A DNA stretch of 56,943 nucleotides. Origin: Neosynechococcus sphagnicola sy1. GTDB taxonomy: Bacteria; Cyanobacteriota; Cyanobacteriia; Neosynechococcales; Neosynechococcaceae. The notes beneath the pieces are model-generated. The model ran no database searches. It saw nothing but the letters and a program-made list of their open reading frames with translations, and was not told where the DNA came from. The stretch is taken from contig NZ_JJML01000024.1 in the NCBI RefSeq assembly GCF_000775285.1, positions 13,941-70,883 on the forward strand. Reading direction: 5' to 3'. This document shows positions 27,746 to 36,983 of this stretch, piece by piece. Numbering within the stretch: position 1 is the stretch's first letter; each line of letters starts with the position of its first letter. Position numbers and translations under genes: made by a program.

Positions 27746-29248
27746 ATGTTGCTGACTGATGAGCTATTTCTGGACTACCAGCGTTGTAGTCGTCGGGCCT
27801 TTCTGGAGGAGTATGGAAATGCTGACCTGCGGGAGCCGGCCAGTGATTATGTGCTGAAGTTACGCCAAGACAGTTTTACCCATCAGCGGCAGGTGTTAGC
27901 CGACCTGACCTATCACCAACCTAAGTATGCGGCGGGGGATTGGGGCGCAGGGGCCGCTGCAACCTTAGCCCTGATGCAGCAAGGGGTGGAGCATATTTTT
28001 CAGGGGGTTTTAGTAGACCAAGCACCGACGGGGGTCACCCTGGTGAGCAAACCCGATCTCTTGATCCGCCAGCCCGGTCGCTCCTTTTGGGGCAACTGGA
28101 TCTATGCGCCCGTCGAGATCAAGCTCGGCAAGCGCCCCAAGCTGGAATATCAGATGGTGCTTACCTTTCATACCCAGATCCTGTCCATGGTGCAGGGGGC
28201 TTGGCCGGAGGGGGCTTGGCTGCTGCTGCGAGAACGCGGGTTATATGCCGTCGATCTGCCGGAACTTCTGCCCCGGATGCAGATCCTCCTCAAAGAGTGC
28301 CTCACGACCCTCGATCAATCGGAACCACCGGAAGTGTTCATTGCCCGGAACCGTTGTAATCTCTGCCAGTGGTTTAGCCACTGCTATGCGATCGCCCAGG
28401 ATCAGCAGCATTTGTCCCTCTTGCCGGGGGTTACCCCCAGTCGCTATAGCTATCTACAAACCCTCCACCTGACAACCGTTGAGTCCTTGTCGAACATCCA
28501 TCCCCGGACCCTGGAGTTGCTGCCAGGGTTTGGGCGAGAGGTGGCACAGAAACTCGTACGTCAGGCTCAGGCCACCCTGCAAAATCAGGCAATGCCAACC
28601 CTACCTCCGGATTGGGGGCCAATGCAGGACCACCGCGTCAACCTGCCCCAGGGCAACCTGAAGCTGATCAAGCATCTCCCCACAGCTGCCGTTGAACTCT
28701 ACTTTGATATTGAAGCTGAACCAGAGCGTAACCTCGCCTACCTCCATGGCGTCCTGGTGGTGGAGCGTTTCCAGGGAGCAACAACTTTTTACCCCTTTCT
28801 GGCGGAAGCTCCCGATGGGGAAGCACTGATCTGGGAGCAGTTTCTAGACCTAGTGGGGCGCTATCCCGATGCCCCGATTTTTCATTTTTGTCCCTACGAA
28901 GTCCAGACCGTGAAACGCTTGGGGCAGCTGTATGGCACCCCCTGGACACAAATTCAGCAGTTGCTGACGCGCTTTATCGATTTACATGACTGGGTAACCC
29001 GCACCGTCACCCTGCCGGTTGAAAGTTATGCTCTGAAGCAAATTGCTCGCTGGCTGGGCTTTCGCTGGCGGGATGCCAGTGCCAATGGGGCACAGTCGAT
29101 CTACTGGTACACCCAATGGCTGGCGACGGGCGATCGCCAGTTTCTGAACGCGATTTTGCACTACAACGAAGATGACTGTCACGCAACTTATCACATTAAA
29201 AATTGGTTGACAGATTTTTTGGCCGCAACCCTGCCTCCGGATTCCTAA
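27746..29248 (+). CDS. TM0106-family RecB-like nuclease with Fe-S cysteines and RNase H-like domain
   Basis: A 500-residue two-domain protein. The N-terminal domain has a PD-(D/E)xK nuclease core: Asp104 (KPDLL), Glu124-x-Lys126 (EIK). Cys14 and the trio Cys204, Cys207 and Cys213 (CNLCQWFSHC) are placed as in Cas4 and AddB, which hold a 4Fe-4S cluster. The C-terminal half is a RNase_H_2 (YprB-like) domain with DIE near 320 and the NEDD cluster near 473. A helix-hairpin-helix-like segment (LLPGFGREVAQKLVRQA) lies between. Known: the family is predicted to act in DNA repair, without proof. It is a single gene. Confidence 0.85.
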   Translation: MLLTDELFLDYQRCSRRAFLEEYGNADLREPASDYVLKLRQDSFTHQRQVLADLTYHQPKYAAGDWGAGAAATLALMQQGVEHIFQGVLVDQAPTGVTLVSKPDLLIRQPGRSFWGNWIYAPVEIKLGKRPKLEYQMVLTFHTQILSMVQGAWPEGAWLLLRERGLYAVDLPELLPRMQILLKECLTTLDQSEPPEVFIARNRCNLCQWFSHCYAIAQDQQHLSLLPGVTPSRYSYLQTLHLTTVESLSNIHPRTLELLPGFGREVAQKLVRQAQATLQNQAMPTLPPDWGPMQDHRVNLPQGNLKLIKHLPTAAVELYFDIEAEPERNLAYLHGVLVVERFQGATTFYPFLAEAPDGEALIWEQFLDLVGRYPDAPIFHFCPYEVQTVKRLGQLYGTPWTQIQQLLTRFIDLHDWVTRTVTLPVESYALKQIARWLGFRWRDASANGAQSIYWYTQWLATGDRQFLNAILHYNEDDCHATYHIKNWLTDFLAATLPPDS

Positions 29249-29326
29249 ACCAGCCGATCTCTGTCTGACGGGCTAGAGATGGTCGCTTTCAAACCCTTGA
29301 GCCATCAACGAAACCTTGACAACGTC

Positions 29327-29953
29327 CTAGCGTAGGAAGCTATCAACCAGCCAGAGTACTAAGAAGGTAATAACAGTGATGATCTTCTCTTCGGTCAACC
29401 CGACTGCCAGAATCGGTGCCTGGAAGAAGGGAACCAAGAGGCTACCCAACAAGAGGCCGCACAACAGCCCGGCCAGGGTCAGGAGAAAAGCCCGCCCAAA
29501 CTTACGCTCTTTGCGATTGAGGAAATAAAGACTAAATCCAATGCCCAGGGAGAGGGTCAACTGCAAAATCCCACCTTCCTGAGCGGGGAAGAGGAGACTG
29601 AGGCTGCTGAGAACCGTGAATAAACCCGCAGGCCAGAGAATATCTCCCCGGCTGGGGGTGTCTAGAAACCCCCTCAACCAGGCCGGGGATTGATGACTCA
29701 GCGATACGGGGGGACTGGGAGGAGGCTGCACCAACCGCTCCGGGAACCGGATGCGTTCTGGAACCTTGATTTTACCTTCCTGTCGCATCCGTAGCCGATC
29801 CATCAATACGGCATCGTAGGCAGCTTCAATGACATCCGCCTGTTTGCGATCGCCACAAAACTCTTCGAGCAGACGACTCCGAGCGGTCTGCACTTCATCA
29901 AAGGAAGCCTCTTCCGAGACCCCTAGCGTTTCGTAGGGACTTTGCTCACTCAT
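29327..29953 (-). CDS. CPP1-like DnaJ-related membrane protein
   Basis: A 208-residue protein from the ATG at 29953 (MSEQSPYETLGVSEEASFDE). The N-terminal 65 residues form a J-like domain without the HPD motif; three membrane spans follow (about 110-130, 134-150 and 157-180) and another near 190. Known: plant CPP1 is a chaperone for protochlorophyllide oxidoreductase, and cyanobacterial relatives share this layout. Inference: a thylakoid-associated chaperone. The upstream GTG-type start at 29968 adds five residues with no support. Confidence 0.82.
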   Translation of the reverse strand: MSEQSPYETLGVSEEASFDEVQTARSRLLEEFCGDRKQADVIEAAYDAVLMDRLRMRQEGKIKVPERIRFPERLVQPPPSPPVSLSHQSPAWLRGFLDTPSRGDILWPAGLFTVLSSLSLLFPAQEGGILQLTLSLGIGFSLYFLNRKERKFGRAFLLTLAGLLCGLLLGSLLVPFFQAPILAVGLTEEKIITVITFLVLWLVDSFLR

Positions 29954-29968
29954 GGGTCTTGCTTGCAC

Positions 29969-30474
29969 CTCTTCTCAAAACTAACCTAGGGCACCATCGG
30001 TTCACAAGCACCCGTGCAAAAAAACGCCAAAACCTTTGCCATTCCTACGACTATATATTTAACAAACGTTACATTCAGCTCAGGCAAAGGCTCCTGTGGG
30101 CTGGTAGCAAATATTTGTTCAGGATGGGTATTACTTCTATCATGCCCCCTACCCTCAGACAATGCCAACTGTGGGCTTGACGCAAGGGTTATTGGCGCGC
30201 TCTCCTCTGGAGCTTATTGATCGGCCTCCGGCCATTGCCCCTAAGGCTCCCAACTTTTCAGCAGTGATCAATGATCTGTGATGTTGATAGGGATAGCCTA
30301 CCGCCATGAATGCCGTCAATGCCCGGTTTCGGCAAGATAATTGGCTAGAATCCTGAGTACATTGCTTATATTGGGGATAATTTCAGAAGAGTGCATGAAG
30401 TTGACGTAAAGTTTTAATCAAGCTTTGCCATGCGTTCATCAACTCTTGACTGAATTTAACGTAAGGTTACAGAC
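29969..30474. other. Intergenic region before the response regulator
   Basis: A 506-base divergent region. I see one small hairpin (GGCC-TCC-GGCC near 30222) and no convincing gene; the frames present run through non-protein-like sequence. The last 25 bases hold TTAACGTAAGGTTACAG, two half-sites of the TTAACGTAA kind, close to the start codon. They may form part of a binding site. Confidence 0.4.
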
Positions 30475-31191
30475 ATGGTTTCTGCAAAGATTCTCGTCGT
30501 TGATGATGATCCAGCAATTCGCAACCTGATTCATCGCTTTCTGGCAAAGCAGGACTATCAAATGGAAGCTGCCGGGGACGGCAAGACCGCCCTCAGCCTC
30601 TTTGAACAGTTCAACCCAGATTTGGTGATTCTTGATGTGAATCTCCCCGATGCCACTGGCTATAACCTCTGTCAACAAATGCAGAGTCGCACCGGTGTAT
30701 TTGTGCTGATGCTAACCAGCCGTACCGATGAGGCTGACAAAATCCGTGGCTTCACCCAAGGAGCTGATGACTACATTACCAAGCCCTTCAGCTTGGGAGA
30801 ACTAGGGGTGCGGGTTGCTGCGATTTTGAAGCGCCAGCGCATTGTCACCACGGCGTCGCAGCAGTGTCTGATTTTTGAACAACTGATGATCGACCCGGTA
30901 CGCCGGGAAGTGCGCCTCAATGATCAGATGGTGCTACTCACCGCCCTGGAATTTGATCTGTTACACTTTCTCGCCAGTCACCCAGGGCGGGTCTGGCGGC
31001 GTGCCGAGCTGATTCAGGAAGTGTGGGATTATGACTATGTCGGGGATCAGCGGGTTGTCGATGTGCACATTGGGCAGATTCGTAAAAAAATTGAAGTTGA
31101 TGCGGAGCAACCGGCCTTAATCCAAACAGTTCGGGGGGTGGGGTATAAGTTTGAGGCTCCGAGAGCGATGTCGCAGCAACGGAGTAGTTGA
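30475..31191 (+). CDS. OmpR/PhoB-family response regulator
   Basis: A 238-residue two-domain regulator. The receiver domain (1-115) has the acidic pocket Asp10-Asp11, phosphoacceptor Asp54 in VILDVNLP, the switch Thr81 and Lys103 in KPFS. The winged helix (about 130-225) includes LTALEFDLLHFLASHPGRV, RRAELIQEVWDYDYVGDQRVVDVHIGQIRKK. No sensor kinase is adjacent. It is not RpaA or RpaB by sequence; it belongs to one of the other cyanobacterial OmpR-type groups and I cannot name it. A TTAACGTAA-like pair just before the start might reflect self-control. Confidence 0.88.
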   Translation: MVSAKILVVDDDPAIRNLIHRFLAKQDYQMEAAGDGKTALSLFEQFNPDLVILDVNLPDATGYNLCQQMQSRTGVFVLMLTSRTDEADKIRGFTQGADDYITKPFSLGELGVRVAAILKRQRIVTTASQQCLIFEQLMIDPVRREVRLNDQMVLLTALEFDLLHFLASHPGRVWRRAELIQEVWDYDYVGDQRVVDVHIGQIRKKIEVDAEQPALIQTVRGVGYKFEAPRAMSQQRSS

Positions 31192-31227
31192 TCGCAGGAG
31201 CAGATGCCGTCTCCTGCGATCGCAGAC

Positions 31228-32526
31228 TTAAAAGCTAGAGAGAACGATTTGGGCGGCTTCTAAGGTGCGGTCAATCTCAGCATCGGTATGGGCCAGGGAA
31301 GTAAATCCAGCCTCGAATTGGGAGGGAGCTAAATAAATCCCCTGCTCTAACATCCCCCGATGGAAGCGACTAAATTTTGCTAGATCAGACTTCTTCGCGT
31401 CTTCATAGCTATGAACCGGGCCAGGGGTAAAAAACAGGCCGAACATACCACTGATATGGCCCCCACAGACGCGATGGTCCGCATCGCGAGCAATCTGGAG
31501 TAGACCTGCCACTAACTTGCCTGAAATCCGATCAAGATGCTCATAGGTGCCCGGTTGACGCAGCAACTCTAGGGTTTTAATCCCCGCTGTCATGGCAAGG
31601 GGATTGCCAGAAAGGGTTCCGGCCTGGTACATCGGCCCTGCGGGAGCCACCAGCGCCATAATCTCCCGGCGACCACCATAGGCTCCCACAGGCAGCCCGC
31701 CACCAATTACCTTCCCCAAGGTCGTCAGATCTGGGGTAATGCCAAACTTTTCTTGGGCCCCACCATAGGCAATACGGAACCCCGTCATCACCTCATCGAA
31801 CACCAGCAGGGCTCCATATTCTTGGGTAAGTTCCCGTAAGCCCGCTAGAAAACCGACATCAGGGGGAATAAAACCAGCGTTGCCCACTACGGGTTCTAAA
31901 ATCACCCCGGCAATCTGGTCAGGATGCTGATCAAACAAGACCTTGACGGCTTCCAGGTTATTGTAGGGAGCGGTGAGGGTACTGCTGGTGGTACTCTTGG
32001 GTACCCCAGGAGAATCGGGCAACCCCAGGGTGGCAACCCCAGATCCGGCTTTCACCAGAAACATATCGGCATGACCGTGATAGCAGCCCTCAAATTTGAT
32101 AATTTTCTCCCGTCCGGTAAAGGCTCGCATCAGCCGCAGTACGGACATACAGGCCTCGGTACCGGAATTGACAAACCGCACCATTTCAATACTAGGAACG
32201 GCATCAATCACCATTTCTGCCAAGGTATTTTCCAGAACACAGGGGGCACCGAAACTCGTCCCTTTTTCCAGTGCTTCCTGCAAGGCTTTGATCACCACGG
32301 GATGGGCATGACCACAGATGGCTGGTCCCCAGCTGCCCACATAGTCAATGTATTGATTGCCATCCACATCCCAGAGGTAGGCACCCTGAACTCGGTCAAA
32401 GACAATGGGCTGCCCACCCACGGATTTAAACGCTCGCACGGGAGAACTCACCCCTCCCGGCATTAGTTTTTGGGCGGTGGTAAAGATTTCTTCTGATTTG
32501 GTGGTTTTAAGGGTCGTGCTAATCAA
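31228..32526 (-). CDS. hemL: Glutamate-1-semialdehyde 2,1-aminomutase
   Basis: HemL makes 5-aminolevulinate in the C5 route for chlorophyll, heme and bilins. The 432-residue protein has the PLP lysine in [18 protein letters not shown], the cofactor aspartate in [11 protein letters not shown], and conserved [12 protein letters not shown] and [15 protein letters not shown]. Length and motifs are complete and the frame is intact. It converges with the response regulator, 36 bases apart, and diverges from hisIE. Confidence 0.95.
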   Translation of the reverse strand: MISTTLKTTKSEEIFTTAQKLMPGGVSSPVRAFKSVGGQPIVFDRVQGAYLWDVDGNQYIDYVGSWGPAICGHAHPVVIKALQEALEKGTSFGAPCVLENTLAEMVIDAVPSIEMVRFVNSGTEACMSVLRLMRAFTGREKIIKFEGCYHGHADMFLVKAGSGVATLGLPDSPGVPKSTTSSTLTAPYNNLEAVKVLFDQHPDQIAGVILEPVVGNAGFIPPDVGFLAGLRELTQEYGALLVFDEVMTGFRIAYGGAQEKFGITPDLTTLGKVIGGGLPVGAYGGRREIMALVAPAGPMYQAGTLSGNPLAMTAGIKTLELLRQPGTYEHLDRISGKLVAGLLQIARDADHRVCGGHISGMFGLFFTPGPVHSYEDAKKSDLAKFSRFHRGMLEQGIYLAPSQFEAGFTSLAHTDAEIDRTLEAAQIVLSSF

Positions 32527-32734
32527 AGGTCTCTCCTTATCGAGCGAGGGCTGGATCGCGCCAATACTTATTTAGTGCTATGGAGCCTCAAGTAGGGGTG
32601 AGGACTAGGGTATTTAATTCACCATGATCACCATTAGTTGAATATCCTACCCCAGCCAAGTGGACGACGGAGAAATGGTATGTTGGATTCAGTCAGCCCC
32701 TTCCTGATTGTCTGGGCACTTGCTGTTGCTAACC

Positions 32735-33387
32735 ATGTCATCTCTTCCTCCGATTGCTCTGACGGCTGCGATTCCAGTGGATGCCATTTGCTACGATGAG
32801 CGGGGGCTAGTGCCTGCGATTGTGCAGGACTACCTAGATGGCACGGTTTTGATGATGGCTTGGATGAACCGGGACGCTATCCAAAAAAACCCTGGAAACT
32901 GGCCAAACCTGGTTCTGGAGTCGATCGCGCCAAGCACTATGGCCCAAGGGATCGACCTCCGGACATCTGCAACAGGTGAAGACCCTGCGCTACGACTGTG
33001 ACAGTGATGCATTACTGATTGGGGTGGAGCAGGTCGGGGATATTGCCTGCCATACCGGGGAGCGCAGTTGCTTTCACCGCCTTGACCAACAGGTGGCTTC
33101 TCCTCCCGCTGATACCCTGTCCCAGGTTTTTGCCATTATTGGCGATCGCCAACAGCATCCCGTGACGGACTCCTACACCTGTAAGCTACTGGCCGGGGGG
33201 GACAACAAAATTTTGAAAAAAACTTGGTGAAGAAGCAGCGGAGGTAGTGATGGCCTGTATGGAGGATGACCCCGACGCGATCGCCTCGGAAGTCGCTGAC
33301 CTGTTCTATCATGCCCTAGTGGCTCTCGCCCATCACCAGGTTGATCTCAAGGCGGTCTATCGCCAACTTCAAGGGCGGAAGCGCTAA
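32735..33387 (+). CDS. hisIE: Phosphoribosyl-AMP cyclohydrolase / phosphoribosyl-ATP pyrophosphatase, two frameshifts
   Basis: Bifunctional HisIE carries out steps two and three of histidine synthesis. HisI part: [16 protein letters not shown], then (next frame) [18 protein letters not shown], and the zinc-binding cysteines in [10 protein letters not shown]. HisE part: DSYTCKLL, then [18 protein letters not shown] and [13 protein letters not shown]. The frame breaks twice at seven-A runs (near 32884 and 33220); six A in each gives an unbroken 217-residue protein. Both are homopolymer gains, so sequencing error is likely. rsmA starts seven bases after the stop. Confidence 0.9.
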
Positions 33388-33394
33388 GGGACGG

Positions 33395-34216
33395 ATGGCT
33401 CCTCGACCCCGTAAACGCTTTGGGCAGCACTGGCTGCGCAGCGATCAGGTTCTGAACCAAATTGTCCAAGCGGCTGATCTGAGTCGGGGCGATCGGGTCT
33501 TAGAAATTGGCCCCGGCACCGGGCTGCTAACCAAGCGCCTGCTGCCCCTAGTTGCAGCATTGGTGGCGGTGGAAATTGATCGGCATCTGTGCGATCGCCT
33601 GAGTAAACAATTCCGGGGACGCGACAATTTTTTGCTGTTGGCGGGGGATTTTTTATCCCTGGATCTGGCGGCCCACCTGGGAGATTTTCCGGCCTTTCAG
33701 CATCCCAACAAAGTCGTTGCCAATATTCCGTACAACATCACAGGCCCAATTTTAGAGCGACTGCTGGGCAGCATTGCCCAACCGGTTCCCCAACCCTTTG
33801 CCACCATTGTGTTGCTGGTGCAAAAAGAAGTGGCGGAGCGACTCACTGCTCCACCGGGTTCCCGAGTCTACGGTGCCCTATCGGTGCGGGTTCAGTATTT
33901 AGCCAATTGTGAATGGATCTGTGGGGTGCCAGCCTGTGCCTTTGAACCCCCACCGCAGGTGGATTCAGCCGTGGTGCGGTTGTGCCCCCGCCCCCTGGCA
34001 ACCCCAGCTTTAGATCCGCGCCGCTTAGAAACCTTGATTCAGATGGGGTTTGCCAGTCGCCGCAAGATGCTGCGGAATAACTTAAAAGCCGTGATTGAAC
34101 CGACGGATTTGACCCGCTACCTGGAAGAATTAAAGGTAAATCCCCAAGCCCGTGCTGAAGACCTGAGCCTACCCCACTGGATTGCCCTGAGCAATCTCTT
34201 ATCTGGGGTCAGCTGA
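33395..34216 (+). CDS. rsmA: 16S rRNA dimethyladenosine transferase RsmA (KsgA)
   Basis: RsmA dimethylates A1518 and A1519 of 16S rRNA during small-subunit maturation. The ATG at 33395 gives MAPRPRKRFGQHWLRS, the family start; in-frame starts further upstream lie inside hisIE. The SAM loop LEIGPGTGLLT is at 36-46 and the catalytic NIPYNITGP near 110. The C-terminal LIQMGFASRRKMLRNNLK is conserved. 273 residues is normal. It sits in a four-gene unit with hisIE before and ispE after. Confidence 0.94.
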   Translation: MAPRPRKRFGQHWLRSDQVLNQIVQAADLSRGDRVLEIGPGTGLLTKRLLPLVAALVAVEIDRHLCDRLSKQFRGRDNFLLLAGDFLSLDLAAHLGDFPAFQHPNKVVANIPYNITGPILERLLGSIAQPVPQPFATIVLLVQKEVAERLTAPPGSRVYGALSVRVQYLANCEWICGVPACAFEPPPQVDSAVVRLCPRPLATPALDPRRLETLIQMGFASRRKMLRNNLKAVIEPTDLTRYLEELKVNPQARAEDLSLPHWIALSNLLSGVS

Positions 34217-34234
34217 CCCTATCCAACGATTCCC

Positions 34235-35194
34235 ATGCACCCTTACTCGCTGCTGGCTGCTGCTAAAATCAACCTCTACCTGGAAATTCTCGGCGATCGC
34301 CCCGATGGCTACCATGAACTGATTATGGTGATGCAAAGTGTGGCCTTGACGGACCAGATCGATCTGCATCCCAATGGGACTCAGTTGTTCCGTATTCACT
34401 GTGACCATCCCCAAGTCCCCACGGATCAAAGCAACCTTGCCTATCGCGCTGCCCAGCTGATGGCAACAGAATTGCCCCAAGCCTTTGCCCAGTTCGGTGG
34501 AGTTGACATTACCATTCATAAGCAGATTCCGGTGGGCGCTGGCCTTGCAGGGGGGTCTGCCAATGCTGCCGCCGTCTTGGTTGGACTGGATCTGCTCTGG
34601 AATCTGGGCTTAACCCGGAGTGAATTACAGGCCTTGGGGGCGCACCTGGGTTCCGATGTGCCGTTTTGTATTGCCGGGGGGACGTTATTGGCAACCGGGC
34701 GGGGCGAAGCCTTGGCTCCCTTGCCTGATGTGCATCTGTGGGTGGTGTTGGGGAAATACCGCAGTCTGTCGGTGTCCACCGCTTGGGCCTATCAGACCTA
34801 TCGCCAGCAATTTCAGAGTTCCTATGTCTGGGATCTCAGTAGCTTAGAGACCCGGAGACAGCGGGTTCACTCCGGAACCATGATCAACGCCATCGCCCAT
34901 GGAGACAACCCCCAGATTGCCCAACTGTTGCACAATGATTTAGAGCGGGTGGTTTTGCCAGCCCATCCCTCGGTTTTGCAGCTCCGAAAGGTCTTTCAAG
35001 AGGCTGGAGCCCTAGGCACTATGATGTCCGGCTCTGGCCCCACGGTGTTTGCCCTGGCAACCTCCCAAACCCAAGCCCAGCAGATCCAACAACAGGTGCA
35101 GTCCGTGTTGCCCGATCCCGATCTACAGCTCTGGGTAGCACCGACCACCTCCACTGGTATTCAATTGCTTGCCTCAGGTACCCGTAATGACTAA
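34235..35194 (+). CDS. ispE: 4-diphosphocytidyl-2-C-methyl-D-erythritol kinase
   Basis: IspE phosphorylates CDP-ME in the MEP route to isoprenoids. It starts near LAAAKINLYLEILGDRPDGYHEL and has the GHMP kinase ATP loop PVGAGLAGGSANAAA at residues 99-113, followed by GSDVPFCIAGGTLLATGRGE and the C-terminal GTMMSGSGPTVFAL. 319 residues, full length. It follows rsmA by 18 bases, an arrangement common in cyanobacteria, and its stop overlaps the start of the DUF3082 gene. Confidence 0.95.
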   Translation: MHPYSLLAAAKINLYLEILGDRPDGYHELIMVMQSVALTDQIDLHPNGTQLFRIHCDHPQVPTDQSNLAYRAAQLMATELPQAFAQFGGVDITIHKQIPVGAGLAGGSANAAAVLVGLDLLWNLGLTRSELQALGAHLGSDVPFCIAGGTLLATGRGEALAPLPDVHLWVVLGKYRSLSVSTAWAYQTYRQQFQSSYVWDLSSLETRRQRVHSGTMINAIAHGDNPQIAQLLHNDLERVVLPAHPSVLQLRKVFQEAGALGTMMSGSGPTVFALATSQTQAQQIQQQVQSVLPDPDLQLWVAPTTSTGIQLLASGTRND

Positions 35195-35537
35195 CCCCAC
35201 ACCCACGCCTCCCTCCTCCAATTCGGCGGCGACGCTACCGAACCCCTGGCATTGTTTGGGCGGTTCTTTGGTGAGTGGGGCGATCGCCTTCGGCATGTAC
35301 CACCTGACGCTGCGGATTGCCCTCAGGTTTGCCCACCAGGGATTGCACTCCCATAACATGATCGTGATCAACATCACGGTGGCGCTGCGAACCCTGATTG
35401 TGGGCTTAAGTGCCCTCGGAACCGGGATTTTTGGCTTGGTGTCTCTGGGGCTCCTGGGTCTGGGGTTGCAGGTGTTACAGCAACGCCTGCGCCCGACCCC
35501 CCCAGACTCAGCAAGTGAGCCGGATGCAGAGCCGTGA
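35187..35537 (+). CDS. DUF3082 membrane protein
   Basis: A 116-residue protein starting inside the last codons of ispE (AATGACTAA), so translation is probably coupled. It has two membrane spans, about residues 24-43 and 63-97, between a Pro/Ser-rich N-terminus and an acidic end. The segment LGGSLVSGAIAFGMYHLT is typical of DUF3082, a cyanobacterial family of unknown role. The steady link with ispE suggests a function near isoprenoid or thylakoid-lipid metabolism, by context only. Confidence 0.8.
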   Translation: MTNPTPTPPSSNSAATLPNPWHCLGGSLVSGAIAFGMYHLTLRIALRFAHQGLHSHNMIVINITVALRTLIVGLSALGTGIFGLVSLGLLGLGLQVLQQRLRPTPPDSASEPDAEP

Positions 35538-35587
35538 TCGTTGCAGCAGGGTGGCAGCTCTTTAGGGGAGCAACCACCTCAGATCTC

Positions 35588-36431
35588 CTAAGCGGCGATC
35601 GCCCGCCGATAGCAGTCTAGCGCCTCGGCATCCCGGTGGAGCAGCAACAACACATCCCCCATCAATCGATAGGTGGTAAGGGCATCTGGCTTGAGTTCTA
35701 GCACCTTCTGATAGGCCTGGAGGGCATCCTGGAATTGGCCTTTTTTGCGCAGAACATCCCCCAAGCTCTTATAGGCTGCCTGATTATCAGTTTGGAACTC
35801 AATACTCTGCCGATACGCAGCGATGGCTTCATTAAACCAACCGTTTTTTGAAATAGGCAGCCCCCTGAAGCAGATAGAGGAGAGCCGAATTGGGTTTGAG
35901 TTCAATGGCTTGCTGGTAAGCGGCGATCGCCGCGTCCCACTGTTGGTGCTTTTGCAGTACATCCCCCAACTTGGTATAGAACCCAGCAGACCAGTCGGTT
36001 TTGAGTTCAGCTGCTTTCTGGTAGGCAGCGATCGCATCGGCAATGGAAGTTTCCCGCAGCGCCAGACAATCCCCCGCCTCTTTGTACACAACCGCAGGCC
36101 AATCTGATTTCAGTTCCAATGCCTTTTGGTAGGCAGAGATAGCCCGATCAATCTGGTTGAGTTCCTGAGCCGCTTGCGCCAGCTTCAGGTAAGGAGTAGG
36201 CAATTGGGGTTTGAAGTCAACGATGCGCTGGTAGCACTGAATGGTTTCAGCCCAGTTCTGTTGGGAGCTATGGATGGAGGCTAACTTCTGCAACGCTTGA
36301 AAGTAATTAGGCTTGAGCATCAGGGCGCGGCGATATCGCAGGATCGCAGTCTCTAGGTTGCCCTGCTGTTGCAGTTCAATTCCCTCACTGACCTCGTTCT
36401 TGGCTTTTTCGAGTAGTGTTTTGGCTGGCAT
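35588..36431 (-). CDS. TPR protein, one frameshift
   Basis: A soluble protein made almost wholly of tetratricopeptide repeats, about seven units (for example AISAYQKALELKSDWPAVVY, AIAAYQQAIELKPNSALLY). The frame breaks in a six-A run near 35851; removing one A joins YFK to NGWFNEAIAAYRQS and gives about 280 residues. TPRs are protein-binding surfaces; no catalytic domain is present. Two tandem 11-base repeats lie about 40 bases upstream of its start. The client is unknown. Similar TPR proteins in cyanobacteria often sit beside glycosyl- or sulfotransferases, but none is here. Confidence 0.8.
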
Positions 36432-36752
36432 TTAATCTTGACCTCCAAACAAAGCATTTGAGATGACTTAACGTAACAGTAACGTAACAGCATCGATCAC
36501 GGATGCGGTTGACGGGGGGAGACAGTCCATCGTTGCTCAGATGGGTTCAACTGTGTCGGCACTGCTGCCCTGTCCGGAACCCTCCGTCACCCACCTGAAT
36601 TTAACTACAGCTCCAACCCGAGCCGGATCGGAAACTGCCACACCCGCGGATCGTTTTATCCCGCCGCTGGGTCAGCGTATACACAACAACGTCCCTTCGG
36701 ATCCCCTGACCCCATGGGGTAGGTAGCAAGCAACGAAGTGAGAGGAGTGCAG
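36432..36752. other. Intergenic region between TPR gene and small membrane gene
   Basis: A 321-base divergent region. It contains the 11-base tandem repeats at 36469-36490 and a perfect 12-base palindrome ACCCCATGGGGT at 36709-36720. A 61-codon frame at 36541-36726 has no ribosome-binding site and protein-unlike composition, so I do not call it. Confidence 0.45.
36469..36490. promoter_or_regulatory. Two perfect tandem 11-base repeats, candidate response-regulator box
   Basis: TAACGTAACAG is repeated exactly at 36469-36479 and 36480-36490. An 11-base period puts both copies on one helix face, the layout used by PhoB/OmpR-family regulators (the cyanobacterial Pho box also has direct repeats at 11-base spacing). 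It lies 38-59 bases before the TPR start codon. Confidence 0.45.
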
Positions 36753-36971
36753 ATGCGCGGAAAATTACTTACCATTCCAGAGCGGCTTTTCCTAGCGGCA
36801 GTGATTACCTTTTCCCTCAATATTTTTTGGGGGGTCTATACCTCATCCATGCCTCGTCAGCCCTTGACACCTGTCTCACAGCGAGCGTTGCAAAATTTCA
36901 TGAGTGCCAAATTGCAGATGGGGCAAGGGTTGCTGCAACGTCTCCTGCCTCCCTGGTCGATGGGCGGATAG
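36753..36971 (+). CDS. Small membrane protein of unknown function
   Basis: A 72-residue protein from the ATG at 36753, with AGAGGAG at a good distance upstream. One hydrophobic span (about residues 11-30, LFLAAVITFSLNIFWGVYTS) follows a short basic start; the rest is polar and Leu/Gln-rich. I recognise no family. It ends 12 bases from the convergent pheS stop. The ribosome-binding site and the clear membrane span make it more likely real than not. Confidence 0.5.
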   Translation: MRGKLLTIPERLFLAAVITFSLNIFWGVYTSSMPRQPLTPVSQRALQNFMSAKLQMGQGLLQRLLPPWSMGG

Positions 36972-36983
36972 GGCGGTCAGCGC

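Noticed and set aside
32735-33387. Programmed frameshifting in hisIE, which has two slippery A7 runs
   Set aside because: Two separate shifts would be needed, other families also break in G, C and T runs, and hisIE is normally one unbroken frame.
36541-36726. Plus-strand frame of 61 codons
   Set aside because: No ribosome-binding site and protein-unlike composition in a GC-rich gap.
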